Of a stretch of DNA of 64,000 nt, positions 54,650 through 63,035 are shown in pieces (the first letter of the stretch is position 1; every line of letters begins with the position of its first letter). The translations under genes and the position numbers were made by a program. The DNA is from Accumulibacter sp. (GTDB lineage: Bacteria; Pseudomonadota; Gammaproteobacteria; Burkholderiales; Rhodocyclaceae), in contig NZ_JAMTDX010000083.1 of NCBI RefSeq assembly GCF_023806625.1, forward strand, positions 1 to 64,000. The letters run 5' to 3'. Under the pieces are notes generated by a model. That model made no database searches and was not told where the DNA came from. It was given only the letters and a program-made list of their open reading frames with translations.

Positions 54650-57007
54650 GTGAACAAGGATTCGACGCCGGACCTCTTCTCCGGTCTGCTCGAGGAGGCT
54701 GGCGGGGGCCCGCCAGGACCGCCCGGACCACCTCCGCCGCCAGTGGAATCCGGCGACGACGACAGCATCCTGCTCCACGATTCGGCTGCTCGCGACTACC
54801 TCGAATACGCGGTGGCCGTGGTCAAGGGACGCGCTCTCCCCGAGGTCAAGGACGGACTCAAGCCGGTGCAGCGTCGCGTCCTCTTCGCGATGCGCGAACT
54901 CGGCCTGTCGGCAACGGCCCGGCCAGTCAAATCGGCCCGTGTCGTCGGCGACGTGATCGGCAAGTTTCATCCGCACGGGGACGCCTCGGCCTACGATGCG
55001 ATGGTCCGAGTCGCGCAGCCGTTCGTTCTGCGTTACCCGCTGGTTGACGGTCAGGGCAATTTCGGTTCGCGCGACGGCGACAACGCGGCGGCGATGCGCT
55101 ACACGGAAGCGCGCCTGACGCCGATCGCCGAACTGCTGCTCGGCGAACTCGGCGAGGGTACCGTCGATTTCCAGTCGAACTACGACGGCTCGCTCGAGGA
55201 GCCGGCATTCCTGCCGGCACGCTTGCCCTTCGTGCTGCTCAACGGGGCTTCGGGGATCGCTGTCGGCATGGCCACCGAGATCCCGTCGCACAACCTGCGC
55301 GAAGTGGCCGCAGCGGTGATTCACAAGATCGAGCACCCGGCGGCCGGGGTCGATGAGCTGCTCGAACATCTGCCGGGGCCCGACTTCCCCGGAGGCGGAC
55401 AGATCATCTCGCCGTCCGCGGACATCGCTGCCGCCTACGCGAGCGGGCGCGGATCGTTGCGCGTCCGCGCGCGCTACGAGATCGAGGAACTGGCCCGCGG
55501 TGCCTGGCAGCTGGTGTTCACCGAACTGCCTCCGGGCGTCTCGACGGCCAGGGTGCTCGCCGAGGTCGGTGCGCTGCTCAATCCACAGCCCAGACCGGGC
55601 AGGAAGACGATCGAGCAGTCGGCCGCGCAGCTCAAGGCCCTGTTCGCCTCTCAGCTCGATCGCGCTCGCGACGAATCGGGCAAGGACGACGACGTCCGGC
55701 TGGTCTTCGAGCCGGCGAGCTCGCGGATCGACCGCGGCGAGTTCATCGGCCTGCTGCTCGCGCACACGAGTCTCGAAACCTCGGCCCCGATCAACCTGGT
55801 CGCCGTGGGGATCGATGGCCGTCCGTGTCAGAAGTCGCTCGCCGACCTGATCGGCGAATGGTGTTCGTTCCGTATTCGCATCGTCGAGCGGCGAACCCGT
55901 CATCGCCTGAACAAGGCCGAAGAAAGGATCCACATCCTTGAAGGCCGGCTGATCGTCTTGCTGAACATCGACGAGGTCATACGCCTGATCCGCGAGTCGG
56001 ACGACCCGAAGGCCGCGCTGATCGCCCGCTTCGCGCTATCCGATCGACAGGCCGAGGACATCCTCGAAATCCGCCTGCGCCAGCTGGCGCGGCTGGAGGG
56101 CATCCGCATCGAGCAGGAACTCGGCCGGCTGCACGCCGAGCGGGAAGGGCTTGTCCGCCTGCTCGGCAGCAACGCGCTGCTGCGCCGGCAGGTGATCCGG
56201 GAAATCCGGGCCGACGCAGACAAGTACGGTGATCCGCGCCGGACGCTGATCCAGGCGGCTGCGACGGCCTCGCGCTCCGAGGTGGCGACCGTCGCCGACG
56301 AGCCGGTGACGGTGATCATTTCCGCGAAGGGATGGGCACGGGTCAGGCAAGGTCACGGGCTCGACCTTTCCGGAGTCGTTTACAAGGAAGGCGATCGCGC
56401 CGGATCAGCCCAGGAGTGCCGCTCGGTCGACTCGCTGATCGTCGTCTCCAGCGAGGGACGCGCCTTCACTGTCGCGATCGCCGGTCTTCCCGATGGGCGT
56501 GGCATGGGCGCCCCGCTCTCTTCGTTTGTCGACCTGGCCGGGGGCAGGATCGCCCACGTTCTCACCGGTCGTCCGGAAGACGAGATTCTCGTCGCCAAGA
56601 CCTCGGGCTACGGCTTCATCTGCCGTTTCGCCGACCTGCTCTCGCGACAGAAGGCGGGCAAGGCTTTCCTCTCCGTCGAGGAGGGCGCGACGATCCTGCC
56701 ACCGCTGCGGGTCGCCGGTCGGGACCACTTGGCCGCCCTCTCGGAGGATGGTCGCCTGCTCGTCTTTCCGCTCGATCAGATGAAGCGGCTGAGCGCCGGC
56801 AAGGGTGTGCAGATCATCGGCTTGCGCGAGGGAGAAGCGCTGCGCTCGGTGTGCGCGATCAGCGGCACCCGGGTCGCGGTTCGCGGCATGCTGCGCAACC
56901 GGACGAAGACGCTGGTCTCGGACGACCGGCACCTTGGCCAGCGTGCTCGCCGCGGAGCGCCGATCGGGCCGCTCGTGCACGCGACGCTCGAAGCCTCGGC
57001 CGGTTGA
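54650..57007 (+). CDS. parC: DNA topoisomerase IV subunit A
   Basis: ParC is the DNA-cleaving subunit of topoisomerase IV. The 785 residues have the catalytic tyrosine at position 151 in [10 protein letters not shown], the HPHGD motif at 107-111, and a C-terminal beta-pinwheel region. A GTG start follows a GAGGAGGTCC site. An extra N-terminal stretch of about 30 residues is Gly/Pro-rich ([14 protein letters not shown]). The position equivalent to E. coli Ser80 is Ala112, and the Glu84 equivalent is Asp116. Confidence 0.96.
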   Translation: MNKDSTPDLFSGLLEEAGGGPPGPPGPPPPPVESGDDDSILLHDSAARDYLEYAVAVVKGRALPEVKDGLKPVQRRVLFAMRELGLSATARPVKSARVVGDVIGKFHPHGDASAYDAMVRVAQPFVLRYPLVDGQGNFGSRDGDNAAAMRYTEARLTPIAELLLGELGEGTVDFQSNYDGSLEEPAFLPARLPFVLLNGASGIAVGMATEIPSHNLREVAAAVIHKIEHPAAGVDELLEHLPGPDFPGGGQIISPSADIAAAYASGRGSLRVRARYEIEELARGAWQLVFTELPPGVSTARVLAEVGALLNPQPRPGRKTIEQSAAQLKALFASQLDRARDESGKDDDVRLVFEPASSRIDRGEFIGLLLAHTSLETSAPINLVAVGIDGRPCQKSLADLIGEWCSFRIRIVERRTRHRLNKAEERIHILEGRLIVLLNIDEVIRLIRESDDPKAALIARFALSDRQAEDILEIRLRQLARLEGIRIEQELGRLHAEREGLVRLLGSNALLRRQVIREIRADADKYGDPRRTLIQAAATASRSEVATVADEPVTVIISAKGWARVRQGHGLDLSGVVYKEGDRAGSAQECRSVDSLIVVSSEGRAFTVAIAGLPDGRGMGAPLSSFVDLAGGRIAHVLTGRPEDEILVAKTSGYGFICRFADLLSRQKAGKAFLSVEEGATILPPLRVAGRDHLAALSEDGRLLVFPLDQMKRLSAGKGVQIIGLREGEALRSVCAISGTRVAVRGMLRNRTKTLVSDDRHLGQRARRGAPIGPLVHATLEASAG

Positions 57008-57041
57008 AGCTGCCGGAATCACCAGGAAGGAGGAACGGGCG

Positions 57042-57530
57042 ATGGCCGAAGGGCAAGGATCGAAGGCAAGGGGGCGGCGGACCGTCGCCGGACTGTTGTG
57101 CACACTGATGTGCCTGCCGGTTGTCGCCGAAGAGGTCGGGTGCGTGACCACCGAGTGGAAACTCATCGGTGCCAATCACCGGGTCTGCGTCGCCAGTTTC
57201 CACGACCCGAAGATCCCCGGTGTCACCTGCCACGTGAGCCAGGCGAGGACCGGGGGGGTCAGCGGATCGCTCGGGCTGGCTCAGGATCCTTCGCAGTTCT
57301 CGCTCGCCTGCCGACAGACCGGACCGATCAGCCTGCCGGCCAAGCTTCCGAAAGAGGCGACGGTGTTCACCGAGGACACGTCGATTGTCTTCAAGGAAAC
57401 ACGCGTCGTCAGATTGTGGGACGAGGCGAACAGGACGCTGGTCTATCTGGCGATCAGTCGCAAGCTGATCGATGGCGCGCCGGCGAACAGCGTTTCGACG
57501 GTGCCGGTGATGCCCTGGGGTGGGCAGTGA
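57042..57530 (+). CDS. creA: CreA-family exported protein
   Basis: The 162-residue precursor has a signal peptide (RRTVAGLLCTLMCLPVVAEE) and the CreA fold: EVGCVTTEWKLIGANHRVCV, FHDPKIPGVTCHVSQARTGG in two pieces, LAQDPSQFSLACRQTGPI and a conserved cysteine set. CreA proteins are periplasmic and of unknown biochemical role. It is 34 bases after parC, and an AGGAAGGAGGAACGG ribosome site precedes the ATG at 57042. The MTase gene follows 18 bases later. Confidence 0.9.
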   Translation: MAEGQGSKARGRRTVAGLLCTLMCLPVVAEEVGCVTTEWKLIGANHRVCVASFHDPKIPGVTCHVSQARTGGVSGSLGLAQDPSQFSLACRQTGPISLPAKLPKEATVFTEDTSIVFKETRVVRLWDEANRTLVYLAISRKLIDGAPANSVSTVPVMPWGGQ

Positions 57531-57548
57531 GTCCGGAGGAAGGCAGTC

Positions 57549-58886
57549 GTGCTGCCGAGCGGCGACGACGCCACCCCGGGGGCCAGCGAGAGCCTGCCCC
57601 CGAGTGCTGCCGCTGGCCGCGACGCTGACCCCGGGAGCCCATCGATGGCCGTAGCCGGCGTCGGCGAGAACGTCTGCGACGTCGGCGGGCTCGGCCAGGT
57701 GTTCACCCCCTTGCCGGTGGTCGAGGTGATGCTCGGACTGGTCAGGAATCGCGGGCGGATCCTCGAGCCGGCCTGCGGGGACGGTGCCTTCCTGCGCCAT
57801 TTTCCCTCGGCGGTGGGCATCGAGATCGACGCCCGTCACGCTCCGACCGGCGCGCGGGTCATGGACTTCTTCGACTATCCGCAGCACGAGTCGTTCGCGA
57901 CGATCATCGGTAATCCGCCGTACGTGCGTTACCAGGACATTGCGCAGGGTACTCGCCGACTGATTCGCCGCAGCGTGCTCGACGGGCGGTCGAACCTGTA
58001 CCTGCTGTTCATCGAGAAGTGCCTGCACCACCTGGCTCCGGGCGGCGAACTCGTGTTGATCACTCCACGGGACTTCGTCAAGGCGACTTCGGCCGTGCCG
58101 TTGAATCGCCTGCTCCATGCCCGTGGAACGATCACCGACTTCGTCGAACTCGGCGATTCGCGGCTGTTTGCCGGCGCCACACCGAACTGTGCGATCTGGC
58201 GCTTCGAACTCGGGAACTTCTCGAGACGCACGCGGTATGCGGCACAGGGAGTCGCCGATGGTCTCGCCGGCTTGGCGAGACTGCAATGGGATGAGCGCCG
58301 GTTCATCGAAAGCGGCGGGCATCTCCTGTTCACGCGTGGCGACTATCCGTTGCGCCTGTCCGACATCGCCTTCGTCAAGGTTGGAGCGGTTTCGGGGGCC
58401 GATGACGTTTATGCCAGCGACGTTTACGGGAACCGCAGCTTCGTCTGTTCGGAGACGGTGACCACGGGAACGACCCGGCGCATGCTCTGGATCGAATCTG
58501 GAGATCCGCCGCCGGCGGTGCTGCTGCCGTTCAAGGAGAGACTTCTCGCCCGGCGTGTTCGCCCGTTCGATGAATCGAACTGGTGGCACTGGGGCCGCGG
58601 CTATTACCAGTCGGATCGCCCGCGGGTCTATGTCAATGCCCGGACGCGTCGTCCGCAGCCCTTCTTCGTCCATCCCTGCCCGCATTACGACGGCGCGGTG
58701 CTGGCGATCTTTGCGCACGACCCGGCGGGCGACGTACGTGCTCTGGCGGTGGCGCTCAACGGTATCGACTGGGACGACCTCGGCTTCGTCTGCGATGGTC
58801 GTTTCCTGTTCACCCAGCGCAGTCTGGAACAGACGCCGTTGCCCGTCGCGCTCGCCGTGTTCGCGCCGGCTCGCAGTGTAAAATAA
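57549..58886 (+). CDS. Eco57I/TaqI-like adenine-specific DNA methyltransferase, no partner nuclease
   Basis: The 445-residue protein has the N6-adenine methylase motifs QVFTPLPVVEVML, motif I ILEPACGDGAFL and the catalytic motif IV IIGNPPYVRYQD. The C-terminal half (about 250-445) is probably a target-recognition domain with WWHWGRGYYQSDRPRVYVNA. A GTG at 57549 is supported by a GGAGGAAGG site at 57535-57543; an ATG at 57645 is the alternative. No restriction nuclease, helicase or specificity subunit is next to it, so it is either an orphan regulatory methylase or part of a widely conserved housekeeping function. Confidence 0.85.
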   Translation: MLPSGDDATPGASESLPPSAAAGRDADPGSPSMAVAGVGENVCDVGGLGQVFTPLPVVEVMLGLVRNRGRILEPACGDGAFLRHFPSAVGIEIDARHAPTGARVMDFFDYPQHESFATIIGNPPYVRYQDIAQGTRRLIRRSVLDGRSNLYLLFIEKCLHHLAPGGELVLITPRDFVKATSAVPLNRLLHARGTITDFVELGDSRLFAGATPNCAIWRFELGNFSRRTRYAAQGVADGLAGLARLQWDERRFIESGGHLLFTRGDYPLRLSDIAFVKVGAVSGADDVYASDVYGNRSFVCSETVTTGTTRRMLWIESGDPPPAVLLPFKERLLARRVRPFDESNWWHWGRGYYQSDRPRVYVNARTRRPQPFFVHPCPHYDGAVLAIFAHDPAGDVRALAVALNGIDWDDLGFVCDGRFLFTQRSLEQTPLPVALAVFAPARSVK

Positions 58887-58894
58887 CGAGCTTG

Positions 58895-58915
58895 CCGGCG
58901 GCGGCCCGCCGCCGG
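58895..58915. other. GC hairpin ahead of gshA
   Basis: CCGGCGGCG-GCC-CGCCGCCGG can form a 9-bp stem in the 75-base gap between the methyltransferase stop and the gshA start. No T-run follows, so it may act as an RNA structure or partial terminator. Confidence 0.4.
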
Positions 58916-58961
58916 ACGTGCAACGCTACTGCCGGACTTCGCGGATTGGAGACAAGCCGAT

Positions 58962-60269
58962 ATGGTTCCACGTCTGACGACAGCCCTCGACGGTCCTCTG
59001 CTGGAGATCGAGCGTCGCTGCCTCGAAGCCCAGCCGGAAATCGAGCGCTGGCTGCGTGGGCAATGGCAGGAGCACACGCCGCCTTTCTACGGCTCGGTCG
59101 ACCTGCGCAACGCCGGTTTCAAACTCGCCCCGGTGGACATGAATCTGTTCCCCGGTGGGTTCAACAACCTCGACGCCACCTTTCTGCCGCTGTGCGTGCA
59201 GGCCGCGATGACGGCGATCGACCGGATCTGCCCGGACGCCCGCCGCCTGCTGCTGATCCCCGAGAACCACACACGCAATCTGTTCTATCTGCAAAACGTT
59301 GCGCAACTGGCGACGATCCTGCGGATGACCGGTCTCGAAGTGCGTCTGGGTTCGCTGCTCCCGGACATCGACAGACCGACGGCACTCGATCTTCCGGACG
59401 GGTCGTCGCTACTGCTCGAGCCTCTCGTGCGCAGCGGTTCGCGGATCGGACTCAGCGATTTCGCCCCCTGCGCCGTGCTGCTGAACAACGACCTCTCGGC
59501 GGGAATCCCCGGGATCCTGTGCGGGATCCGCGAGCAGTTCGTCCTGCCGCCACTGCACGCCGGCTGGGCAGTTCGCCGCAAGTCGAATCACTTTGCCGCA
59601 TATGACGAGGTCGCCAACGACTTCGCGCGTCTCGTCGGTATCGATCCGTGGCGGATCAATCCGTACTTCTCGGTGTGCAGCAGCGTCGATTTCCACGAGC
59701 GCCAGGGTGAGGACTGTCTGGCCGCAAACGTCGATGCGCTTCTCGGACTGATTGGCGAGAAGTACCGGCAGTACTCGATCGACGAGACGCCCTACGTCGT
59801 CGTCAAGGCCGACGCAGGCACCTACGGCATGGGCGTGATGACCGTCCGGGACGCTTCGCAGGTCAGGGGGCTCAGTCGCCGGCAGCGCAACAAGATGTCG
59901 GTGATCAAGGAGGGCATGCCCGTATCGCAGGTGATCATCCAGGAGGGGGTGCACACTTACGAGCAGATCGGCAGTGGCGCTCAGGAGGGCGTCGCCGAGC
60001 CGGTCGTCTACATGATCGATCGCTTCGTCGTCGGAGGCTTCTACCGGGTGCACACCGGTCGCGGGAGGGACGAGAACCTCAACGCTCCAGGGATGCATTT
60101 CGAGCCGCTGGCCTTCGAAACGAGTTGCTCGCTGCCTGACCAGGGCCAGAATCCGGATGCCGCGCCGAATCGCTTCTACGTCTATGGGGTCGTGGCCCGC
60201 CTGGCGCAACTGGCTGCCTCGATCGAACTTGAACGCACCGCTCCGGCGGAGGAGCCCTCATGCGCATAG
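58962..60269 (+). CDS. gshA: Glutamate-cysteine ligase, proteobacterial type
   Basis: GshA joins glutamate and cysteine, the first step of glutathione synthesis. The 435-residue protein matches the group first noted in Acidithiobacillus and present in beta/gammaproteobacteria, distinct from E. coli GshA: DLRNAGFKLAPVDMNLFPGGFNNLD in parts, LLLIPENHTRNLFYL, HAGWAVRRKSNHF, VVKADAGTYGMGVMTVRD and NAPGMHFEPLAF. It overlaps gshB by 10 bases, so the two synthesis steps are co-translated. Confidence 0.93.
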   Translation: MVPRLTTALDGPLLEIERRCLEAQPEIERWLRGQWQEHTPPFYGSVDLRNAGFKLAPVDMNLFPGGFNNLDATFLPLCVQAAMTAIDRICPDARRLLLIPENHTRNLFYLQNVAQLATILRMTGLEVRLGSLLPDIDRPTALDLPDGSSLLLEPLVRSGSRIGLSDFAPCAVLLNNDLSAGIPGILCGIREQFVLPPLHAGWAVRRKSNHFAAYDEVANDFARLVGIDPWRINPYFSVCSSVDFHERQGEDCLAANVDALLGLIGEKYRQYSIDETPYVVVKADAGTYGMGVMTVRDASQVRGLSRRQRNKMSVIKEGMPVSQVIIQEGVHTYEQIGSGAQEGVAEPVVYMIDRFVVGGFYRVHTGRGRDENLNAPGMHFEPLAFETSCSLPDQGQNPDAAPNRFYVYGVVARLAQLAASIELERTAPAEEPSCA

Positions 60270-61213
60270 CCTTCATCGTCGACCCGTTGCCTTCGCTGAA
60301 GGCGTACAAGGACTCGAGCATCGCGATGATGCGCGCGGCCCAGGCCGCCGGGCATGCGGTCTGGGCGATTCAGCAGCCGACAATCCACTGGTCGCCGCTG
60401 CACGGCGTCCGTGCTGAAGCGGTGCACCTCGAAATGCTCGCTGACGACGATGAGTGGTTCGTCGAGGTTGACCGTCACGTCGTCGCCCTGCGCGATTTTC
60501 GTGCAGTGCTGATGCGCAAGGACCCACCGTTCGACCTCGAATACGTCACCACCACCTGGCTCCTCGAGCGTGCCGAAGCCGAGGGCGCGCGGGTGTTCAA
60601 CCGGCCACGCGCGCTGCGTGACCACTCCGAGAAACTTTCGGTGACCGAGTTTTCGCAGTTCACCGTGCCGCTGGTCGTCGGACGTGACGCCGCGGTGATC
60701 CATTCGTTCATCGACCGGGAGCGGGACACGATCCTCAAGCCACTCGACGGCATGGGTGGCAGCGAGATCTTCCGGGTTCGCCACGACGATCCCAACCGCA
60801 ACGTCATCATCGAGTCGCTGACGCACTATGGTGCGCGGACGATCATGGCTCAGCGCTACATTCCGGAGATCGCCGACGGCGACAAGAGGATTCTGATCGT
60901 CGGCGGAAAAGTCGTCCCCTACTGTCTGGCGCGCATTCCGAAAGCCGGAGAGACGCGCGGCAACCTGGCTGCCGGAGGCAGGGGCGTCGCGCGCGAGCTC
61001 AGCGCACGTGATCGGGAAATAGCCGAAGCACTGGCGCCGGTGCTCGCCGCGCGCGGATTGCTGATCGTCGGTCTCGACGTAATCGGTGACTGGCTCACCG
61101 AGATCAACGTCACCAGCCCGACCTGTATGGTCGAGATTGCCGAACAGACCGGCCTTGACGCGGCCGAAATGGTCGTCGCTGCTCTGGAGCGTGAGTGCGC
61201 AGCGGTCGTCTAG
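60260..61213 (+). CDS. gshB: Glutathione synthetase
   Basis: GshB ligates glycine to gamma-glutamylcysteine with ATP. The 317 residues have the N-terminal IAFIVDPLPSLKAYKDSSIAMMRAA in parts, LMRKDPPFDLEYVTTTWLLE, the ATP-grasp TILKPLDGMGGSEIFRV and MAQRYIPEIADGDKRIL, and DVIGDWLTEINVTSPT. Length and motifs match the proteobacterial family. A GGAGGAGCC site lies in the end of gshA. The gene overlaps apbE by 19 bases. Confidence 0.97.
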   Translation: MRIAFIVDPLPSLKAYKDSSIAMMRAAQAAGHAVWAIQQPTIHWSPLHGVRAEAVHLEMLADDDEWFVEVDRHVVALRDFRAVLMRKDPPFDLEYVTTTWLLERAEAEGARVFNRPRALRDHSEKLSVTEFSQFTVPLVVGRDAAVIHSFIDRERDTILKPLDGMGGSEIFRVRHDDPNRNVIIESLTHYGARTIMAQRYIPEIADGDKRILIVGGKVVPYCLARIPKAGETRGNLAAGGRGVARELSARDREIAEALAPVLAARGLLIVGLDVIGDWLTEINVTSPTCMVEIAEQTGLDAAEMVVAALERECAAVV

Positions 61214-62232
61214 CCTCGCTCGTCGTTCTGCTGTTCGCTCTCGCGGCCTGTAGCCGTGCGCCGCTGTATCATCAGGAAGCCTTCGTCTTCGGTACCCGAG
61301 TCGAGGTCTGGGTCGCCGGCCTGCCGGAAGCCGAGGCGCGTCCGGCGGTGGCCTCCGTGCTCCGCGAGTTCGACAGGCTGCACCGCAGCTACCATGCCTG
61401 GCAGCCGTCCGAGCTCAGCGCGCTGAACGCAGCTCTCGCTGAAGGCAGGGCGCATCCGGTGAGCGCCGAATTGGCCGATCTGCTCAGCCAGGCACAGCGG
61501 TTCACCGAACTCGGCGAGCAACTGTTCGATCCGGGAATCGGCCGGCTGATCGCTCTGTGGGGCTTCCAGTCCGACGAACCCCCTGCCGCACTTCCCGAGA
61601 CGCGCGCGCTGGCCGCCTGGCGGGCCGCCCGGCCAAGCTTGCTCGATCTGCGTCTCGACGGCCAGACGGCGAGTTCGTCCCAGCGTTGGCTGGCGGTGGA
61701 CTTTGGTGGCTATCTCAAGGGCGTGGCGCTCGACCGGGCAGCGAGCCTGCTCAGGGAGCAGGGCGTGCGTGACGCGCTGGTCAACATCGGGGGCAACGTC
61801 ATCGTGCTCGGCAGCAAAAACGGCCAGCCGTGGCGCGTCGGCATCCAGCATCCGCGTCAGGCGGGAGCGCTGGCCACCGTCGAGCTCGGCGACGGCGAGG
61901 CGATCGGCACGTCGGGCGACTATCAGCGCTACTTCGAGGCTCGCGGTCGGCGCTACTGCCATATCCTCGATCCGCGCAGCGCCGAGCCTGTGGGTCACAC
62001 GCAGTCGCTGACCGTGCTGATCTCGCCGCAACCCCTGGCCGGGACGATCTCCGACTTTGCCTCGAAGCCGTTGTTCATCGCTGGCGATGACTGGGCCAGG
62101 CTGGCTCGCAAGCTGCGCATCGACCAGGTGCTGAGGGTCGATGCGCAAGGGCGGATCGAGGTCAGCCGCGCTCTGCACGGTCGGCTGAGCTATCCGGGCG
62201 GTCAACCCGAAGGCCTCGAGATCGTCCGCTGA
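61195..62232 (+). CDS. apbE: FAD:protein FMN transferase (ApbE)
   Basis: ApbE attaches FMN to threonine of flavoproteins such as NqrB/C or RnfD/G, with Mg2+. This 345-residue lipoprotein has a lipobox LAACS near residue 18, then FVFGTRVEVWVAGL, the FAD-site DFGGYLKGVALDRAA and INIGGNV-like VNIGGNVIV, and GTSGDYQRYFE with the metal-binding acidic residues, and HILDPRSAEPV. It starts at a GTG inside gshB after a TGGAG ribosome site. Neither Nqr nor Rnf genes are in the window. Confidence 0.92.
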   Translation: MRSGRLASLVVLLFALAACSRAPLYHQEAFVFGTRVEVWVAGLPEAEARPAVASVLREFDRLHRSYHAWQPSELSALNAALAEGRAHPVSAELADLLSQAQRFTELGEQLFDPGIGRLIALWGFQSDEPPAALPETRALAAWRAARPSLLDLRLDGQTASSSQRWLAVDFGGYLKGVALDRAASLLREQGVRDALVNIGGNVIVLGSKNGQPWRVGIQHPRQAGALATVELGDGEAIGTSGDYQRYFEARGRRYCHILDPRSAEPVGHTQSLTVLISPQPLAGTISDFASKPLFIAGDDWARLARKLRIDQVLRVDAQGRIEVSRALHGRLSYPGGQPEGLEIVR

Positions 62233-62346
62233 ACGTGTCACCGTGGACGCCGCCACGTGCAGCCGTGGCGCGCCCATCCCGCAGCGGGGTGCTGCCGGGC
62301 GGCTTCGAATCGCTTAGAATGGCAGCCTGTCGCAAGGGTTGAGGCA

Positions 62347-62736
62347 ATGATCGGAATTCTTCTGATTACCCACGGGTCGTTTGGCGAGAGCCTGATCCAG
62401 AACGTCTGCCACGTGCTCAACAAGCGTCCGCCGCTGATCGCTCAGCTCGGCGTCGCTGCTCAGGACGATCCGCTGGACATCCTGCCGCTGGCGCGCCTGC
62501 TGCTCAAGGAGGTCGATGCCGGCGAAGGCGTCTTGGTGATGACCGACATCTTTGGCGCCACTCCCGGAAATCTGGCGCTCAAGCTGCTTGATCCGGGGCA
62601 CGTCGAGGGGGTGGCCGGAGCGAGTCTGCCGATGCTGCTGCGCGCTCTGACGTACCGCGGACACGGCATGGAAACGATGCTGGAGAAGGCGCTGAGCGGT
62701 GGTCGCGACGGCGTGATCAAGTTGCCGGCGGGGTAG
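62347..62736 (+). CDS. PTS EIIA component, mannose/fructose family
   Basis: The 129-residue protein is a single EIIA-Man domain. His9 in IGILLITHGSFGESL is the predicted phosphate acceptor, and VLVMTDIFGATPGNLAL is the family core. It receives phosphate from HPr. There is no EIIB or EIIC next to it, so it most likely regulates other proteins rather than transports sugar. The ATG at 62347 is preceded by GGTTGAGGC. HPr and EI follow at once. Confidence 0.93.
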   Translation: MIGILLITHGSFGESLIQNVCHVLNKRPPLIAQLGVAAQDDPLDILPLARLLLKEVDAGEGVLVMTDIFGATPGNLALKLLDPGHVEGVAGASLPMLLRALTYRGHGMETMLEKALSGGRDGVIKLPAG

Positions 62737-62758
62737 GAACACAAGGAGGAAGGTCGCC

Positions 62759-63028
62759 ATGGTACGCACGGAAGCCGCAATTCTCAACAAGCTCGGCTTG
62801 CACGCCCGCGCTTCGGCGAAGCTGACCCAGCTCGCCAGCAGCTTCGCCAGCGACGTCTGGATGGAGAAGGGCGCGCGCAGGATTAACGCCAAGAGCATCA
62901 TGGGGGTGATGATGCTCGCCGCGGGCAAAGGTTCGACGGTCGTCGTCGAGACCGAGGGTACCGATGAGCAGGCGGCCAACGAAGCGATTCTGGGACTGAT
63001 CGCCGCCCGCTTCGGCGAGCCCGAGTGA
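62759..63028 (+). CDS. ptsH: Phosphocarrier protein HPr
   Basis: HPr (89 residues) carries phosphate from EI to EIIA on His15, in NKLGLHARASAKL. Ser46, in INAKSIMGVMML, is at the HPr-kinase target position. An AAGGAGGAAGG ribosome site precedes the ATG. It lies between EIIA and ptsI in one operon. Confidence 0.96.
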   Translation: MVRTEAAILNKLGLHARASAKLTQLASSFASDVWMEKGARRINAKSIMGVMMLAAGKGSTVVVETEGTDEQAANEAILGLIAARFGEPE

Positions 63029-63035
63029 GCGGATT

